A DNA stretch of 33,536 nt from Chloromonas sp. AAM2 (GCA_004335635.1 QAXH01004402.1:19599-53134); one strand, 5' to 3'. Counted from the stretch's first letter, positions 17,417 to 26,080 are shown. Program-made: numbers and translations. Notes: a model not told the origin generated them from the letters alone.

Positions 17417-17450
17417 TGTAAAAGTGTAATCCGAGTTTTCAGGAAGATAG

Positions 17451-18620
17451 TTACCGATCTTCAACCGGTACCCAGTCAAGATTCTTCTCTCCAACATAAA
17501 GAGCCCGAGGTCTAATAAGACGATTATTTGCCGCTTGTTCAATGTAATGCCCGGTCCATCCGGAGACACGGCTCATGGTGAAGATACAGGTAAATAGATC
17601 GGGCTGAATTCCGATGGAGTAGTATACGGTTGCGGAAAAGAAATCAACATTTGGGTCAATATCTTTTTCACTTTTCATCGTGTTCAACATATCTATAGAC
17701 CACTCATACAGTTGCTGATGCCCGGTTTCCTCGGATAGATCTTTTGACATCTTTTGTAGTAATCGAGCCCGAGGATCAAAAGTTTTATAAACGCGGTGAC
17801 CAAAACCTGAAATCTTTTCTTTATTGGCCAGTTTCTTTTTGGTGAACTCAACAGCATCAGCTGTATCAGGATCTTTATCAAGTTCCAAAAGGGTATTCAT
17901 GACAGCTGTGTTGGCTCCGCCATGTAACGGTCCTTTCAGAGCGCCGATGGCTCCCGTTATAGCTGAATACATGTCTGATTGAGTTGCGCAAATAGTACGT
18001 GCTGTGAATGTTGAAGCATTCATACCGTGTTCAGCGTGCAATACCAAACAAAGGTCCATAGTACGCTCAGCTTGCTCGCCGGGTTTTTCTCCATTCAGCA
18101 TGTACAAGAAATTGAATGCCGTACTTCCTTCTTTCAACGGGGCTACGATTTCCTTACCATTTCTTGCTCTGTCAAAAGCAGCAATAATAGAAGGTATTTT
18201 AGCTGTGATGTCAATGGCTTGTCCTTCGAACAGTTTTTCATCAAACTTACCATGGGTATCATCAAAATCGGCAAGCATGGAAACGGCTGTTCTCAAAACG
18301 GCCATCGGCTCAGCGGTTTTATCTGTTGTTTTTATGTAGTTAACAACAGATTCCGGAAGTTCGCGATGTTCAATTAATAGCGCTTTTAAACTCTCAAGTT
18401 CTTCAGCATCTGGCAGTCGGTCATTCCATAATAAAAAGCAAACTTCTTCAAACGTTGCGTTTTCGGCCAGGGTATCGATCAGATACCCGGAATAGATCAG
18501 TTCACCTTTTTGCCCATCAATAAAACTTTTTGTAGTAGAAAATGCTACGATTCCATCTAATCCACGATTGATATGGGGATATTTTTGCTCGTCAAAGCCT
18601 GTATGAATGCCTTCTGACAT
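17451..18620 (-). CDS. gltA: Citrate synthase
   Basis: This 389-residue protein has full citrate synthase features: LVLHAEHGMNAS (His195, His198), GPLHGGAN (His233, matching the oxaloacetate-binding catalytic His), GFGHRVYKTFDPRA (His275) and VDFFSATVYYSIGI (catalytic Asp326). The N-terminus has RGLDGIVAFST and ELIYSGY. The length fits the shorter CitZ/archaeal-like type rather than the 430-residue hexameric E. coli form. It condenses oxaloacetate and acetyl-CoA to citrate. The ATG is preceded by a good GGAG Shine-Dalgarno site 5 nt away, and a clean terminator follows. Upstream on the minus strand a TTGACG-like element lies about 50-60 nt before the start, a weak promoter candidate. Confidence 0.96.
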   Translation of the reverse strand: MSEGIHTGFDEQKYPHINRGLDGIVAFSTTKSFIDGQKGELIYSGYLIDTLAENATFEEVCFLLWNDRLPDAEELESLKALLIEHRELPESVVNYIKTTDKTAEPMAVLRTAVSMLADFDDTHGKFDEKLFEGQAIDITAKIPSIIAAFDRARNGKEIVAPLKEGSTAFNFLYMLNGEKPGEQAERTMDLCLVLHAEHGMNASTFTARTICATQSDMYSAITGAIGALKGPLHGGANTAVMNTLLELDKDPDTADAVEFTKKKLANKEKISGFGHRVYKTFDPRARLLQKMSKDLSEETGHQQLYEWSIDMLNTMKSEKDIDPNVDFFSATVYYSIGIQPDLFTCIFTMSRVSGWTGHYIEQAANNRLIRPRALYVGEKNLDWVPVEDR

Positions 18621-18856
18621 TGTTACTCCAAATTTTGTTAATAATAATTTACTCGATAAGAGCCAACTTTACGCCGTCAACGAATTTCAATTCTGCAGCG
18701 TTTGAAGCAGCTATAAATTTTTTCTTTTCTCCATTGAGAAGAGCATCGAATATAGTAAAACCGAGGCACAATTTTAAGTCAAAAAGTTTTAAAACACTGG
18801 AATGAAACAAGTTAGTTTGAAGAATAAATGAAGTGTAAGAAAAACAGCTTAATCGG

Positions 18857-19618
18857 TTACTGTAATTTGGCCTCATTCCATAGTTTATCCATTTCTTCCA
18901 GGGAGGTTTCTTTTAACGATTGATTGTTCTCCTTGAGCTTATTTTCGATATATCGAAAACGATGTTCGAATTTTGCAATGGTTTTGCGGAGGCTGTTTTC
19001 TGCATTGATCTCGAAATATCGGCTTACATTAACGAGAGAGAACAGCACATCCCCAAATTCATCCGAACGCTTATCCGGGTCCTCATTTTTCAGGGTTTCT
19101 CTGAATTCTTGTAACTCTTCGTCCAGTTTTTCCCAGGCCAGTTTCCATTCGGGCCAGTCAAATCCCACATTTGCTGCTTTTTCTTGCATTCTCTGCGCCC
19201 TTATGAGTGCGGGTAGTTGTGAGGGCAATCCATCCAGCGTAGATTTTTTTCCTTCTTTAAGCTTAATATTCTCCCAGTTCTCCGAGACCTGTTCTTCGCC
19301 ATTCACTTCAGTATCGCCAAACACATGCGGGTGCCGTCGAATCAATTTTTCCATCAGGCTGTAAATGACATCACCAATATCGAAAGTTTCGGTCTCCGTA
19401 GCCATACGGGAATGAAAGACAACATGAAGTAATAGATCGCCTAATTCTTTTTTAAACTCAGCAAAATCTTTGTTATCCAGTGCTTCAATAGCTTCATAGG
19501 CTTCTTCAATTAGATTATCCTTAATGGACTCATGCGTCTGTTTGCGATCCCACGGACATTCTTTGCGGAGGATCTTAACGAGTTCAACAAGGTCTTCAAA
19601 GTTTCGGCTTGGCTGCAT
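18857..19618 (-). CDS. mazG: MazG nucleoside triphosphate pyrophosphohydrolase
   Basis: The 253-residue protein starts at MQPSRNFEDL. The first MazG domain shows CPWDRKQTHES (21-31), EEAYE (38-42) and KELGDLLLHVVFHS (57-70), the Glu/Asp set that binds Mg2+. A second, more degenerate MazG-like half follows (DEFGDVLFSLVNVSRYF), as in tandem-domain E. coli MazG. It hydrolyses NTPs to NMP and pyrophosphate and is seen as a house-cleaning or stress enzyme. An in-frame TTG at 19690 would add 24 residues, but these would be translated from a perfect inverted repeat and have no family similarity, so 19618 is chosen. No Shine-Dalgarno site is free before it because the repeat ends 3 nt away. Confidence 0.92.
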   Translation of the reverse strand: MQPSRNFEDLVELVKILRKECPWDRKQTHESIKDNLIEEAYEAIEALDNKDFAEFKKELGDLLLHVVFHSRMATETETFDIGDVIYSLMEKLIRRHPHVFGDTEVNGEEQVSENWENIKLKEGKKSTLDGLPSQLPALIRAQRMQEKAANVGFDWPEWKLAWEKLDEELQEFRETLKNEDPDKRSDEFGDVLFSLVNVSRYFEINAENSLRKTIAKFEHRFRYIENKLKENNQSLKETSLEEMDKLWNEAKLQ

Positions 19619-19621
19619 AGA

Positions 19622-19677
19622 AATGTTTAGTGTTAAATTTTGAAAGTTAAATGCGTTCAAATTTAACACTAAACATT
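19622..19677. repeat. Perfect 19-bp inverted repeat covering the mazG leader
   Basis: AATGTTTAGTGTTAAATTT (19622-19640) is exactly repeated in reverse complement at 19659-19677, with an 18-nt spacer that can extend the stem a little with one bulged base. It fills most of the 75 nt between the upstream stop (19694) and the mazG ATG (19618). There is no T-run on either side, so it is not a standard terminator. It may be a dispersed intergenic repeat or an RNA switch or processing site. Confidence 0.85.
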
Positions 19678-19693
19678 GAGCATTTAACAATCA

Positions 19694-20959
19694 TTAGGTT
19701 TTTTTCTTTTTCTTCTTGGCTGCAGGAAATAAAATATTATTCAAGATGAGCCGATAACCCGGACTGTTGGGATGAAGCTCCAGATCGGTTGGGGGGTCAT
19801 TAACCCGATGTGTATAGTCTTCGGGATCATGGCCAGCATAAAAGGTAAAAGTACCGCGCCCGTAATTGCCATGAATATATTTTACCTGATCACGTCCTGG
19901 GGACTCCCCAAGAATTACAACGGATGGTTTAACTTTATCCTTCTGGAAGGCCGTGGTTTGTCCATAGAAACCTCTAACGCTGCTCACATGATTTTGGGTA
20001 AGCATGGTGGGAACCGGGTCCCATTTGGCAGAAAACTCAAAAAGAGTGAAAAAATCCAGGGATTGATCAACGCGGTCGATGCTTACCGGAACATCGATAT
20101 TGGCATGTTCATATTCCGCAGGATTCAGCGTAATATCAAAACCTTCAAAGGCTAAGGTTTTATCAAAATCTAATTTTTGCTGTGCATTGGGATCGGCAGG
20201 ATCTCCATCAAATTGCTCCGGAGCAATATCAACTCCCTCAGCAGCAAGGGCGATATCAAAGGTGTCGGTACCGGAACACATTGCAAATAAGAATCCTCCA
20301 TTGCCTACATATTCTTTGATGGTTCGGGCTACTTCCTTTTTCTGTTCAGAAACAGAGGCAAATCCGAGCTCTGCAGCCATGGCTTCCATTTGCTTAACCT
20401 GCGCTATGTACCAGGGCATATTTCTGTAGCTTGCCCAAAATTTCCCATACTGTCCTGTGAAATCTTCGTGGTGAAGGTGAAGCCAGTCGTATTCATCCAG
20501 TTTGCCTTCCAATACTTCGACATCCCAGATTTTATCGTACTCAACTTCGGCATAAGTAAGCGCCAACGTCACGGCGTCATCCCACGGCAGGGCTTGATCT
20601 GGAGTATAAACGGCAATGCTGGGCGCTTTCTCTAAATTAATAACCGAAGTGTTATTGCTGTTACTTTCAACCTGCTGTATAATTTGATTGGCCTCCGATG
20701 AGCTGATTGACTCGATGGTAACATTTCTAACTCTGCTTTTCCGTACGATATCATTTTCAGCATTTGCCAGGAAACTGCCACCCCGATAATTTAAAAGCCA
20801 TTGACCGGTTTTACCATCCACCAAGTGGTTGAACATTACCCCGTATGCTTTTAGGTGATTAGTTTGAGTTGCATCCATGGGAATAAGTACATATTGCTGC
20901 GCAGCTATTACACATGGGGTAATGATGAAGACGATAAATAGAGTAATTCGCTTGAACAT
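19694..20959 (-). CDS. Exported class I amidotransferase-like protein (often labelled 'asparagine synthetase B')
   Basis: This 421-residue protein begins with a signal peptide (1 to about 20, CVIAAQQ). It then has LIPMDATQTNHLKAYG and SIAVYTPDQALPWDDAVTLAL, a layout like a ThuA or class I glutamine-amidotransferase fold. The segment GGFLFAMCSGTDTFDIALAA puts Cys228 at a nucleophile-elbow-like turn. His-rich WLHLHHEDFTGQYG (159-172) could bind metal. The C-terminus ends in six Lys and Thr. I recall homologues in Bacteroidetes/Rhodothermia carrying the label asparagine synthetase B, but no ATP-binding synthetase domain is visible and the protein is exported, so that name is doubtful. It starts 3 nt after the TPR gene's stop, suggesting translational coupling. 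True activity is unknown. Confidence 0.7.
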   Translation of the reverse strand: MFKRITLFIVFIITPCVIAAQQYVLIPMDATQTNHLKAYGVMFNHLVDGKTGQWLLNYRGGSFLANAENDIVRKSRVRNVTIESISSSEANQIIQQVESNSNNTSVINLEKAPSIAVYTPDQALPWDDAVTLALTYAEVEYDKIWDVEVLEGKLDEYDWLHLHHEDFTGQYGKFWASYRNMPWYIAQVKQMEAMAAELGFASVSEQKKEVARTIKEYVGNGGFLFAMCSGTDTFDIALAAEGVDIAPEQFDGDPADPNAQQKLDFDKTLAFEGFDITLNPAEYEHANIDVPVSIDRVDQSLDFFTLFEFSAKWDPVPTMLTQNHVSSVRGFYGQTTAFQKDKVKPSVVILGESPGRDQVKYIHGNYGRGTFTFYAGHDPEDYTHRVNDPPTDLELHPNSPGYRLILNNILFPAAKKKKKKT

Positions 20960-20962
20960 AGA

Positions 20963-21811
20963 TCAGGAATTTTGATTTGAAAATAGATTTAAGCGTTTCC
21001 GGGCATAAGGGGCATAAAAGCCTTGTGGATATTGTAATATCAGCTGATCGTAAATTTCTCTTGGATGATCAACTTCAGAGGGCTTTTCCGTAGTAGGTTC
21101 TTCTACATCAAGGCAGCCTTGTATCGCACCACATTGGCTGGGGTTGTTCGAGTCAAGTATTTGTTCAGCAAGTTTTGCTTTCTCCCAAAGCAGCGTTTCT
21201 TTAATGGGTGAAAGGGGAGTGGTTGCCAGATATCCCTGAAGTAATTCATACTTTTGTTGCAGGGGCAGGTATTTCGAATCTACTAAGAATAGCATGGCGT
21301 CATCTTTCAATACTTCATAATCAGGATCGTTTATTAACGCTAAAAACAGGGCCGACCCGGTTTTTTGGGCACCATTGTTGGCATTAAAAACCGCATTTGA
21401 AAATTGATCTAACAAAGCACCGGTCGTGTCAGTAGATGTTCCCTCTTGAAGCCATAAACGGAGTTCGAGGGCGTCATTTGCATAATAGGAGGTGTTTTGC
21501 CGCCCTAAAGATTTGAGCTGAATTGTGGCAAATTCATAGTCACCGGCGTAAAAGTCGGTTAGGGCGAGAAAGTATCGTGTTTTTTCCGCGATTTCTCCAA
21601 TTTCAGCCTGCTTATTTGCTCTCGTAAATTGAATACGGGCCTCGGAATATTCTTTTTTGGACAGATGGATACGTCCTTCAAGATATTTAACTTCGGGAGC
21701 ATCCCGCATACCTGGAATGCGATGCAATTTACTTAACGATTGTTCGGCTTTTTCAAGATCGTAGACATGATCAAGGGCAATTTCAACTCGCTTTAAATGA
21801 ACATTACTCAT
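20963..21811 (-). CDS. TPR-repeat protein, C-terminal part (cut by assembly gap)
   Basis: About 283 residues are visible after the gap, with helical tetratricopeptide-like repeats such as YLEGRIHLSKKEYSEARIQF and YFLALTDFYAGDYEFATIQL. The tail includes a DHPREIYDQLILQYPQGFYA segment resembling the last repeat of Tol-Pal/BamD-type TPR proteins. It is most likely the C-terminus of the protein starting at 23019. As drawn, the two parts are out of frame by the stated gap length, which may just be an estimate. It lies 3 nt before the start of the exported amidotransferase-like protein. Confidence 0.75.
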   Translation of the reverse strand: MSNVHLKRVEIALDHVYDLEKAEQSLSKLHRIPGMRDAPEVKYLEGRIHLSKKEYSEARIQFTRANKQAEIGEIAEKTRYFLALTDFYAGDYEFATIQLKSLGRQNTSYYANDALELRLWLQEGTSTDTTGALLDQFSNAVFNANNGAQKTGSALFLALINDPDYEVLKDDAMLFLVDSKYLPLQQKYELLQGYLATTPLSPIKETLLWEKAKLAEQILDSNNPSQCGAIQGCLDVEEPTTEKPSEVDHPREIYDQLILQYPQGFYAPYARKRLNLFSNQNS

Positions 21812-22474
21812 NNNNNNNNNNNNNNNNNNNNNNNNNNNNNNNNNNNNNNNNNNNNNNNNNNNNNNNNNNNNNNNNNNNNNNNNNNNNNNNNNNNNNNNNN
21901 NNNNNNNNNNNNNNNNNNNNNNNNNNNNNNNNNNNNNNNNNNNNNNNNNNNNNNNNNNNNNNNNNNNNNNNNNNNNNNNNNNNNNNNNNNNNNNNNNNNN
22001 NNNNNNNNNNNNNNNNNNNNNNNNNNNNNNNNNNNNNNNNNNNNNNNNNNNNNNNNNNNNNNNNNNNNNNNNNNNNNNNNNNNNNNNNNNNNNNNNNNNN
22101 NNNNNNNNNNNNNNNNNNNNNNNNNNNNNNNNNNNNNNNNNNNNNNNNNNNNNNNNNNNNNNNNNNNNNNNNNNNNNNNNNNNNNNNNNNNNNNNNNNNN
22201 NNNNNNNNNNNNNNNNNNNNNNNNNNNNNNNNNNNNNNNNNNNNNNNNNNNNNNNNNNNNNNNNNNNNNNNNNNNNNNNNNNNNNNNNNNNNNNNNNNNN
22301 NNNNNNNNNNNNNNNNNNNNNNNNNNNNNNNNNNNNNNNNNNNNNNNNNNNNNNNNNNNNNNNNNNNNNNNNNNNNNNNNNNNNNNNNNNNNNNNNNNNN
22401 NNNNNNNNNNNNNNNNNNNNNNNNNNNNNNNNNNNNNNNNNNNNNNNNNNNNNNNNNNNNNNNNNNNNNNNNNN
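21812..22474. other. Assembly gap of 663 N
   Basis: An unsequenced stretch inside the TPR gene. TPR repeats on both sides suggest the gap fell in repetitive coding DNA. The span from start (23019) to stop (20963) is 2057 nt, not a multiple of three. Confidence 0.99.
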
Positions 22475-23019
22475 CCAATAGCTGATTCATATTCACCGGC
22501 CCGCATATACGCATTCGCTATATCCCCAAAAAAGAGTCGGTCATTTTGAAAATTTTCCCGTGCTTTTTTATACACTTCTACAGCTTTAAGGTATTCTTGG
22601 CGGCTGGTCATTGTACGGGCGGTGTTAATGTAAAGCTGAAGATCCCGGGGTTGATCATCCAGATTATCATTCCAAATGGTATACGCTTTTTCTTTATCGC
22701 CTTTATAATGATAAAGTTCTGCAACCCGAATTTTACTTCGTTGCTGATGCGAAGGATGGTCTGCAAATTTATTCGCGATCTCAAGGCCTTTATCATACTG
22801 TTTAAGCTGTATGAGACAATCGATTAACCGGTCAGCATATTCAAAATTTTCGGGATTACTATCATGAAGTTCATCAAGAAGAGGTAATGCCTCAGCATAT
22901 TGTTGTTGCTGCATCATTCGGGTGGCAAGCTGATAATCCCGATTGGATTGTGAAAAAACAGAACTGCTGATAAGACTTATAAAAAGCCCGGTTACTATCA
23001 GTTTTAAATATTTATTCAT
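22475..23019 (-). CDS. TPR-repeat exported protein, N-terminal part (cut by assembly gap)
   Basis: The first 181 or so residues are visible. A signal peptide (1 to about 23, ending SSSVFSQ) leads into TPR units: YQLATRMMQQQQYAEALPLL, YADRLIDCLIQLKQYDKGLE, VAELYHYKGDKEKAYTIWND and YINTARTMTSRQEYLKAVEV. It is probably a periplasmic scaffold. Its ATG overlaps the Maf stop as ATGA (23016-23019). The partner at 20963-21811 is likely the same protein, giving about 680 residues in total if the gap length is near correct. Confidence 0.85.
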
Positions 23020-23615
23020 GAATGGATAATTCTTAAGTCAGGTAAAAATGATTTCAATTCCCTAAAAAGTCGATTTAATGGGAGGCCAACAACATTGTAA
23101 TAGTCTCCTTCGATCTTTTCTACAAATAAAGCACCAAGATCATCCTGAATTCCATAAGCGCCGGCTTTATCCATAGGTTGACCGCTATTAATGTACGCTT
23201 TCATATCTGCTATATCCAACGCGCTAAAAGTTACTTTGGTTTGCTCATAAAATGCATAATTACGGACTAATTGACCGTTTTTATCAGTTTTAACAAGAGC
23301 AACTCCGGTATAAACCGAATGGGTGGAACCGCTTAGTTCCCTAAGAATAGAAAGAGCTTCATCGGTGCTGTCAGGTTTGCCAATGATTTGTTCTTTAAAG
23401 AATACTATAGTATCGGCACCAATAATGAGTGAATCAGCATAATGTTGGGCAATATCCTCCGCTTTCATCATGGCGAGGTTTTTTACGATATCAATGGGAT
23501 TAGTATCGGTTATGACTTCTTCTTTTTCACTGGGATGTATCTGGAAACGTATTCCAACTTGTTCTAAAAGTTTTTTCCGGCGGGGACTTTGGGAGGCCAA
23601 AATAATTCGGCTCAT
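23016..23615 (-). CDS. maf: Maf-family nucleotide pyrophosphatase
   Basis: This 199-residue cytoplasmic protein is complete. Its marks are the N-terminal LASQSPRRKKLLEQVG (6-21), GADTIV with Asp68, KAGAYGIQDDLGALF and GDYYNVVGLPL. This is the dTTP/UTP pyrophosphatase (YhdE-like) pattern. Maf enzymes hydrolyse dTTP, UTP and modified nucleotides to the monophosphate, a house-cleaning role also linked to septum formation. It is first in a minus-strand cluster with the TPR, amidotransferase-like and mazG genes, and divergent from the DUF3098 gene across 92 nt. That spacer holds A+T-rich promoter-like sequence but no clear box. Confidence 0.93.
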   Translation of the reverse strand: MSRIILASQSPRRKKLLEQVGIRFQIHPSEKEEVITDTNPIDIVKNLAMMKAEDIAQHYADSLIIGADTIVFFKEQIIGKPDSTDEALSILRELSGSTHSVYTGVALVKTDKNGQLVRNYAFYEQTKVTFSALDIADMKAYINSGQPMDKAGAYGIQDDLGALFVEKIEGDYYNVVGLPLNRLFRELKSFLPDLRIIHS

Positions 23616-23707
23616 AGCGTATAATGTTCTTTTTTGTTTAGCAGATAATTAAATAACTTAGCCAACAGTTCAGTATAAATTTCAGAATTAATCTAATTGC
23701 TTAAAAT

Positions 23708-23956
23708 ATGGCAAAACAAGGACGAAATAATCCAAATGCGCAACCAATGTTTTTTTCCGCCTACAATTATAAACTTATTGGGATTGCAATATTATTAATT
23801 TTTGCCGGATTTACTGCCATGTATCTTGAAAATGAAGTGCATGGGTTTATTTCACTCTACGTTTCACCCATTGCTGTGATGGCAGGGTATGTTTTAGTTG
23901 TGTTTGCAATTATGAAACATGACCGGGACGAACAGGATCAAGCTGCAAAAAGCTGA
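23708..23956 (+). CDS. DUF3098 family small membrane protein
   Basis: This 82-residue protein has two transmembrane helices (about 23-40 and 50-68) in the DUF3098 pattern: a polar N-terminus, NYKLIGIAILLIFAGFTAMY, then YVSPIAVMAGYVLVVFAIM and a charged tail. The family is found in Bacteroidota, often next to ftsX and cell-envelope genes, but its function is unknown. It is the first + strand gene after the Maf divergence and overlaps the next frame if that starts at 23919. Confidence 0.82.
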   Translation: MAKQGRNNPNAQPMFFSAYNYKLIGIAILLIFAGFTAMYLENEVHGFISLYVSPIAVMAGYVLVVFAIMKHDRDEQDQAAKS

Positions 23957-24782
23957 TCTAGTGATTCACCGAAAGGTAAATATCTTTTTTATTCTCTCCC
24001 TGGTTTTTGTGTTTATCATTTACGGAGAAGCCCACGACCACCAGCAAATCCTGTTGGGAGTGTTCTTTGCATTTCTACTTTCAATGAGTGCTTTTTTATT
24101 TAACTGGCTAACGATAGATGGAGCCTTTTCAGCTACTATTTGTGGTAGTTATGCTTATGGAATTGGGGGTATTGCAGGAGCGGCGGTTGTACTGTTCTTT
24201 TTTGTGAGTAGCTCAATTCTAACTAAAAAAAGCGAAGACAATGAAACGTACTCACTCCGCCTGTTTCGCAGAAATGGGATTCAGGTATGGGCTAATGGAT
24301 TTTGGTTTTCCATTTGGTTCCTGATCTGGTTTTTAACGGATATGGATCTATTCCTGATTGCAGGAGTTACCGCTGTTGCAGCAATTACAGCAGATACCTG
24401 GGCTACTGAAATAGGGGGAAACCGGTTTAAATCTAAAGCCCGGCTCATTACAACAGGAAAACCGGTACCGCCCGGTACCGATGGAGGCGTTAGTTTCACA
24501 GGAACAATAGCTTCAATTGCCGGCGCTGCACTCATTTCGCTAATCTTCATGGCAATTAGTAGTGAGGTAAACTCGGCAGCGGTTTTAACAATTGGTTTAG
24601 CTGGAACTACAGGAAGTTTTATTGATTCGTATTTAGGTGCACGATTTCAATACGACTCCAAGCTGCAGCAAATATCATTAGGGGATTTAAAATTTAATAT
24701 AGATAACAATTTTGTAAACTGGTTTTCTTCAGGATTAGCCTCAATTATCAGTTTACTGACAACTTTAATTATTAGCTTATGA
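23919..24782 (+). CDS. DUF92 family integral membrane protein
   Basis: This protein is up to 287 residues long and has about six to seven transmembrane helices. Its family motifs are DTWATEIGGNRF (159-170), GTDGGVSFTGT (186-196), GSFIDSYLGARFQ (232-244) and NFVNWFSSG near the end. DUF92 (TIGR00297) includes plant VTE6 phytyl-phosphate kinase and is distantly like CTP-dependent polyprenol kinases, so an isoprenoid-phosphate role is possible but not shown. The start is uncertain: ATG 23919 overlaps DUF3098 by 38 nt, while GTG 23961 starts just after its stop and gives a cleaner membrane N-terminus. The stop overlaps the symporter start as ATGA. Confidence 0.85.
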   Translation: MTGTNRIKLQKADLVIHRKVNIFFILSLVFVFIIYGEAHDHQQILLGVFFAFLLSMSAFLFNWLTIDGAFSATICGSYAYGIGGIAGAAVVLFFFVSSSILTKKSEDNETYSLRLFRRNGIQVWANGFWFSIWFLIWFLTDMDLFLIAGVTAVAAITADTWATEIGGNRFKSKARLITTGKPVPPGTDGGVSFTGTIASIAGAALISLIFMAISSEVNSAAVLTIGLAGTTGSFIDSYLGARFQYDSKLQQISLGDLKFNIDNNFVNWFSSGLASIISLLTTLIISL

Positions 24783-26080
24783 GATGGTATAAAAAATTAC
24801 ACTGGCAAATTATTATTGGTTTGATATTAGGGCTGGTATGGGGTTTGGTAGCCAACCTTGTTGGTCTTAACGAGTTTACTGTAAATTATATTAAACCCAT
24901 CGGGACCATATTTATAAAATTGCTGGTATTAATTGCTGTTCCGCTCGTTTTAGTCTCACTTGTAACCGGAGTTACTAGTTTAAATGATACGGCCAAGCTT
25001 TCCAGAATGGGCGGTAAAACGGTAGGTATCTATGCAATTACAACAATTTTTGCCATTACCATTGGTATACTAACGGTAAATTTAATGCAACCGGGTAAAT
25101 CACTCCCCCCAGAAACAAGAGATCAGCTTCAGGAAACGTACAGCCAGTCGATAGATGAGCGAAATGAAACAGCCATGGAAGTCATGGACCGTGGTCCGCT
25201 GGATTTTGTAGTCAATATTGTGCCTGAGAATTTTTTTAGTGCCGCATCTGATAATTCCAATATGTTGCAGGTAGTATTTGTAGCTATTTTACTCGGTATT
25301 GGGATAATCCAAATTGGAGGGAAAAAAGCCGAAACATTGATAAATTTTTTCGACTCCTTCAACGACGTGATCATTCGTATTGTGGAATTAATCATGTTAA
25401 CGGCTCCATATGGAGTGTTCGCACTCATGGCCTCCCTACTGATAGACCTTGCCGGCGATGACCTTGGAAAAGCTCTTGAGTTGCTTTATGCACTTGGATG
25501 GTACTGTTTAGCTGTAGTTATAGGACTCACAATTCATGTGTTTGTGGTGTATGCCAGTTTATTTAAAGCAACAAGCAACATGAAGCTTTCAACATTTTTC
25601 AGAGCAATACAGCCCGCAATGTTATTAGGGTTTAGTACAAGTTCCAGTGCAGCAACGCTACCGGTTACCATGGAGCGGGTTGAAAAGAATTTAGGGGTGA
25701 AAGACGAAGTAGCCAGTTTTGTTCTTCCGATTGGAGCCACTGTTAATATGGATGGAACCAGTTTGTACCAGGCTGTTGCAGCCGTATTTATTGCCCAAGC
25801 ACTCGGAATGGATTTGACAATTGCTCAGCAGTTGACCATTGTATTAACTGCTACAGCAGCTTCCATAGGTGCAGCGGGAGTTCCAGGTGCGGGCATTATC
25901 ATGCTGGTAATTGTACTTGAATCGATTCAGGTACCAACTGCTGGAATCGCACTCATTTTGGGTGTCGACAGAATCCTGGATATGTTCCGGACCATGGTTA
26001 ATATTACAGGTGATGCCGCCGTATCGGTCGCAGTTGCCTCTACAGAGAATCTTTTGGGTGAAGCTCACCTGGATGATTAA
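24779..26080 (+). CDS. Dicarboxylate/amino acid:cation symporter, Asp/Glu type (DAACS family)
   Basis: This 433-residue protein matches GltPh/DctA/GltP-type transporters. The re-entrant loop serines are in FSTSSSAATLP (about 285-294), the Na+-site NMDGT is at 323-327, the HP2 loop is GAAGVPGAG (364-372), and TM8 is GVDRILDMFRTMVNITGD (395-412). Compared with GltPh, Asp397, Asp401, Arg404, Thr405, Asn408 and Asp412 line up with Asp390, Asp394, Arg397, Thr398, Asn401 and Asp405. The Arg favours acidic amino acids (Asp/Glu) or dicarboxylates. It sits in the inner membrane and is translationally coupled (4-nt ATGA overlap) to the DUF92 gene. Confidence 0.94.
   Translation: MRWYKKLHWQIIIGLILGLVWGLVANLVGLNEFTVNYIKPIGTIFIKLLVLIAVPLVLVSLVTGVTSLNDTAKLSRMGGKTVGIYAITTIFAITIGILTVNLMQPGKSLPPETRDQLQETYSQSIDERNETAMEVMDRGPLDFVVNIVPENFFSAASDNSNMLQVVFVAILLGIGIIQIGGKKAETLINFFDSFNDVIIRIVELIMLTAPYGVFALMASLLIDLAGDDLGKALELLYALGWYCLAVVIGLTIHVFVVYASLFKATSNMKLSTFFRAIQPAMLLGFSTSSSAATLPVTMERVEKNLGVKDEVASFVLPIGATVNMDGTSLYQAVAAVFIAQALGMDLTIAQQLTIVLTATAASIGAAGVPGAGIIMLVIVLESIQVPTAGIALILGVDRILDMFRTMVNITGDAAVSVAVASTENLLGEAHLDD

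Noticed and set aside
18649..18876. 75-codon minus-strand frame upstream of citrate synthase
   Set aside because: No recognisable features, it overlaps the mazG end and the likely citrate synthase promoter; probably chance.
19619..19690. A 24-residue N-terminal extension of MazG from TTG 19690
   Set aside because: It is translated from the inverted repeat, has no MazG similarity, and starts at a TTG without a ribosome site.
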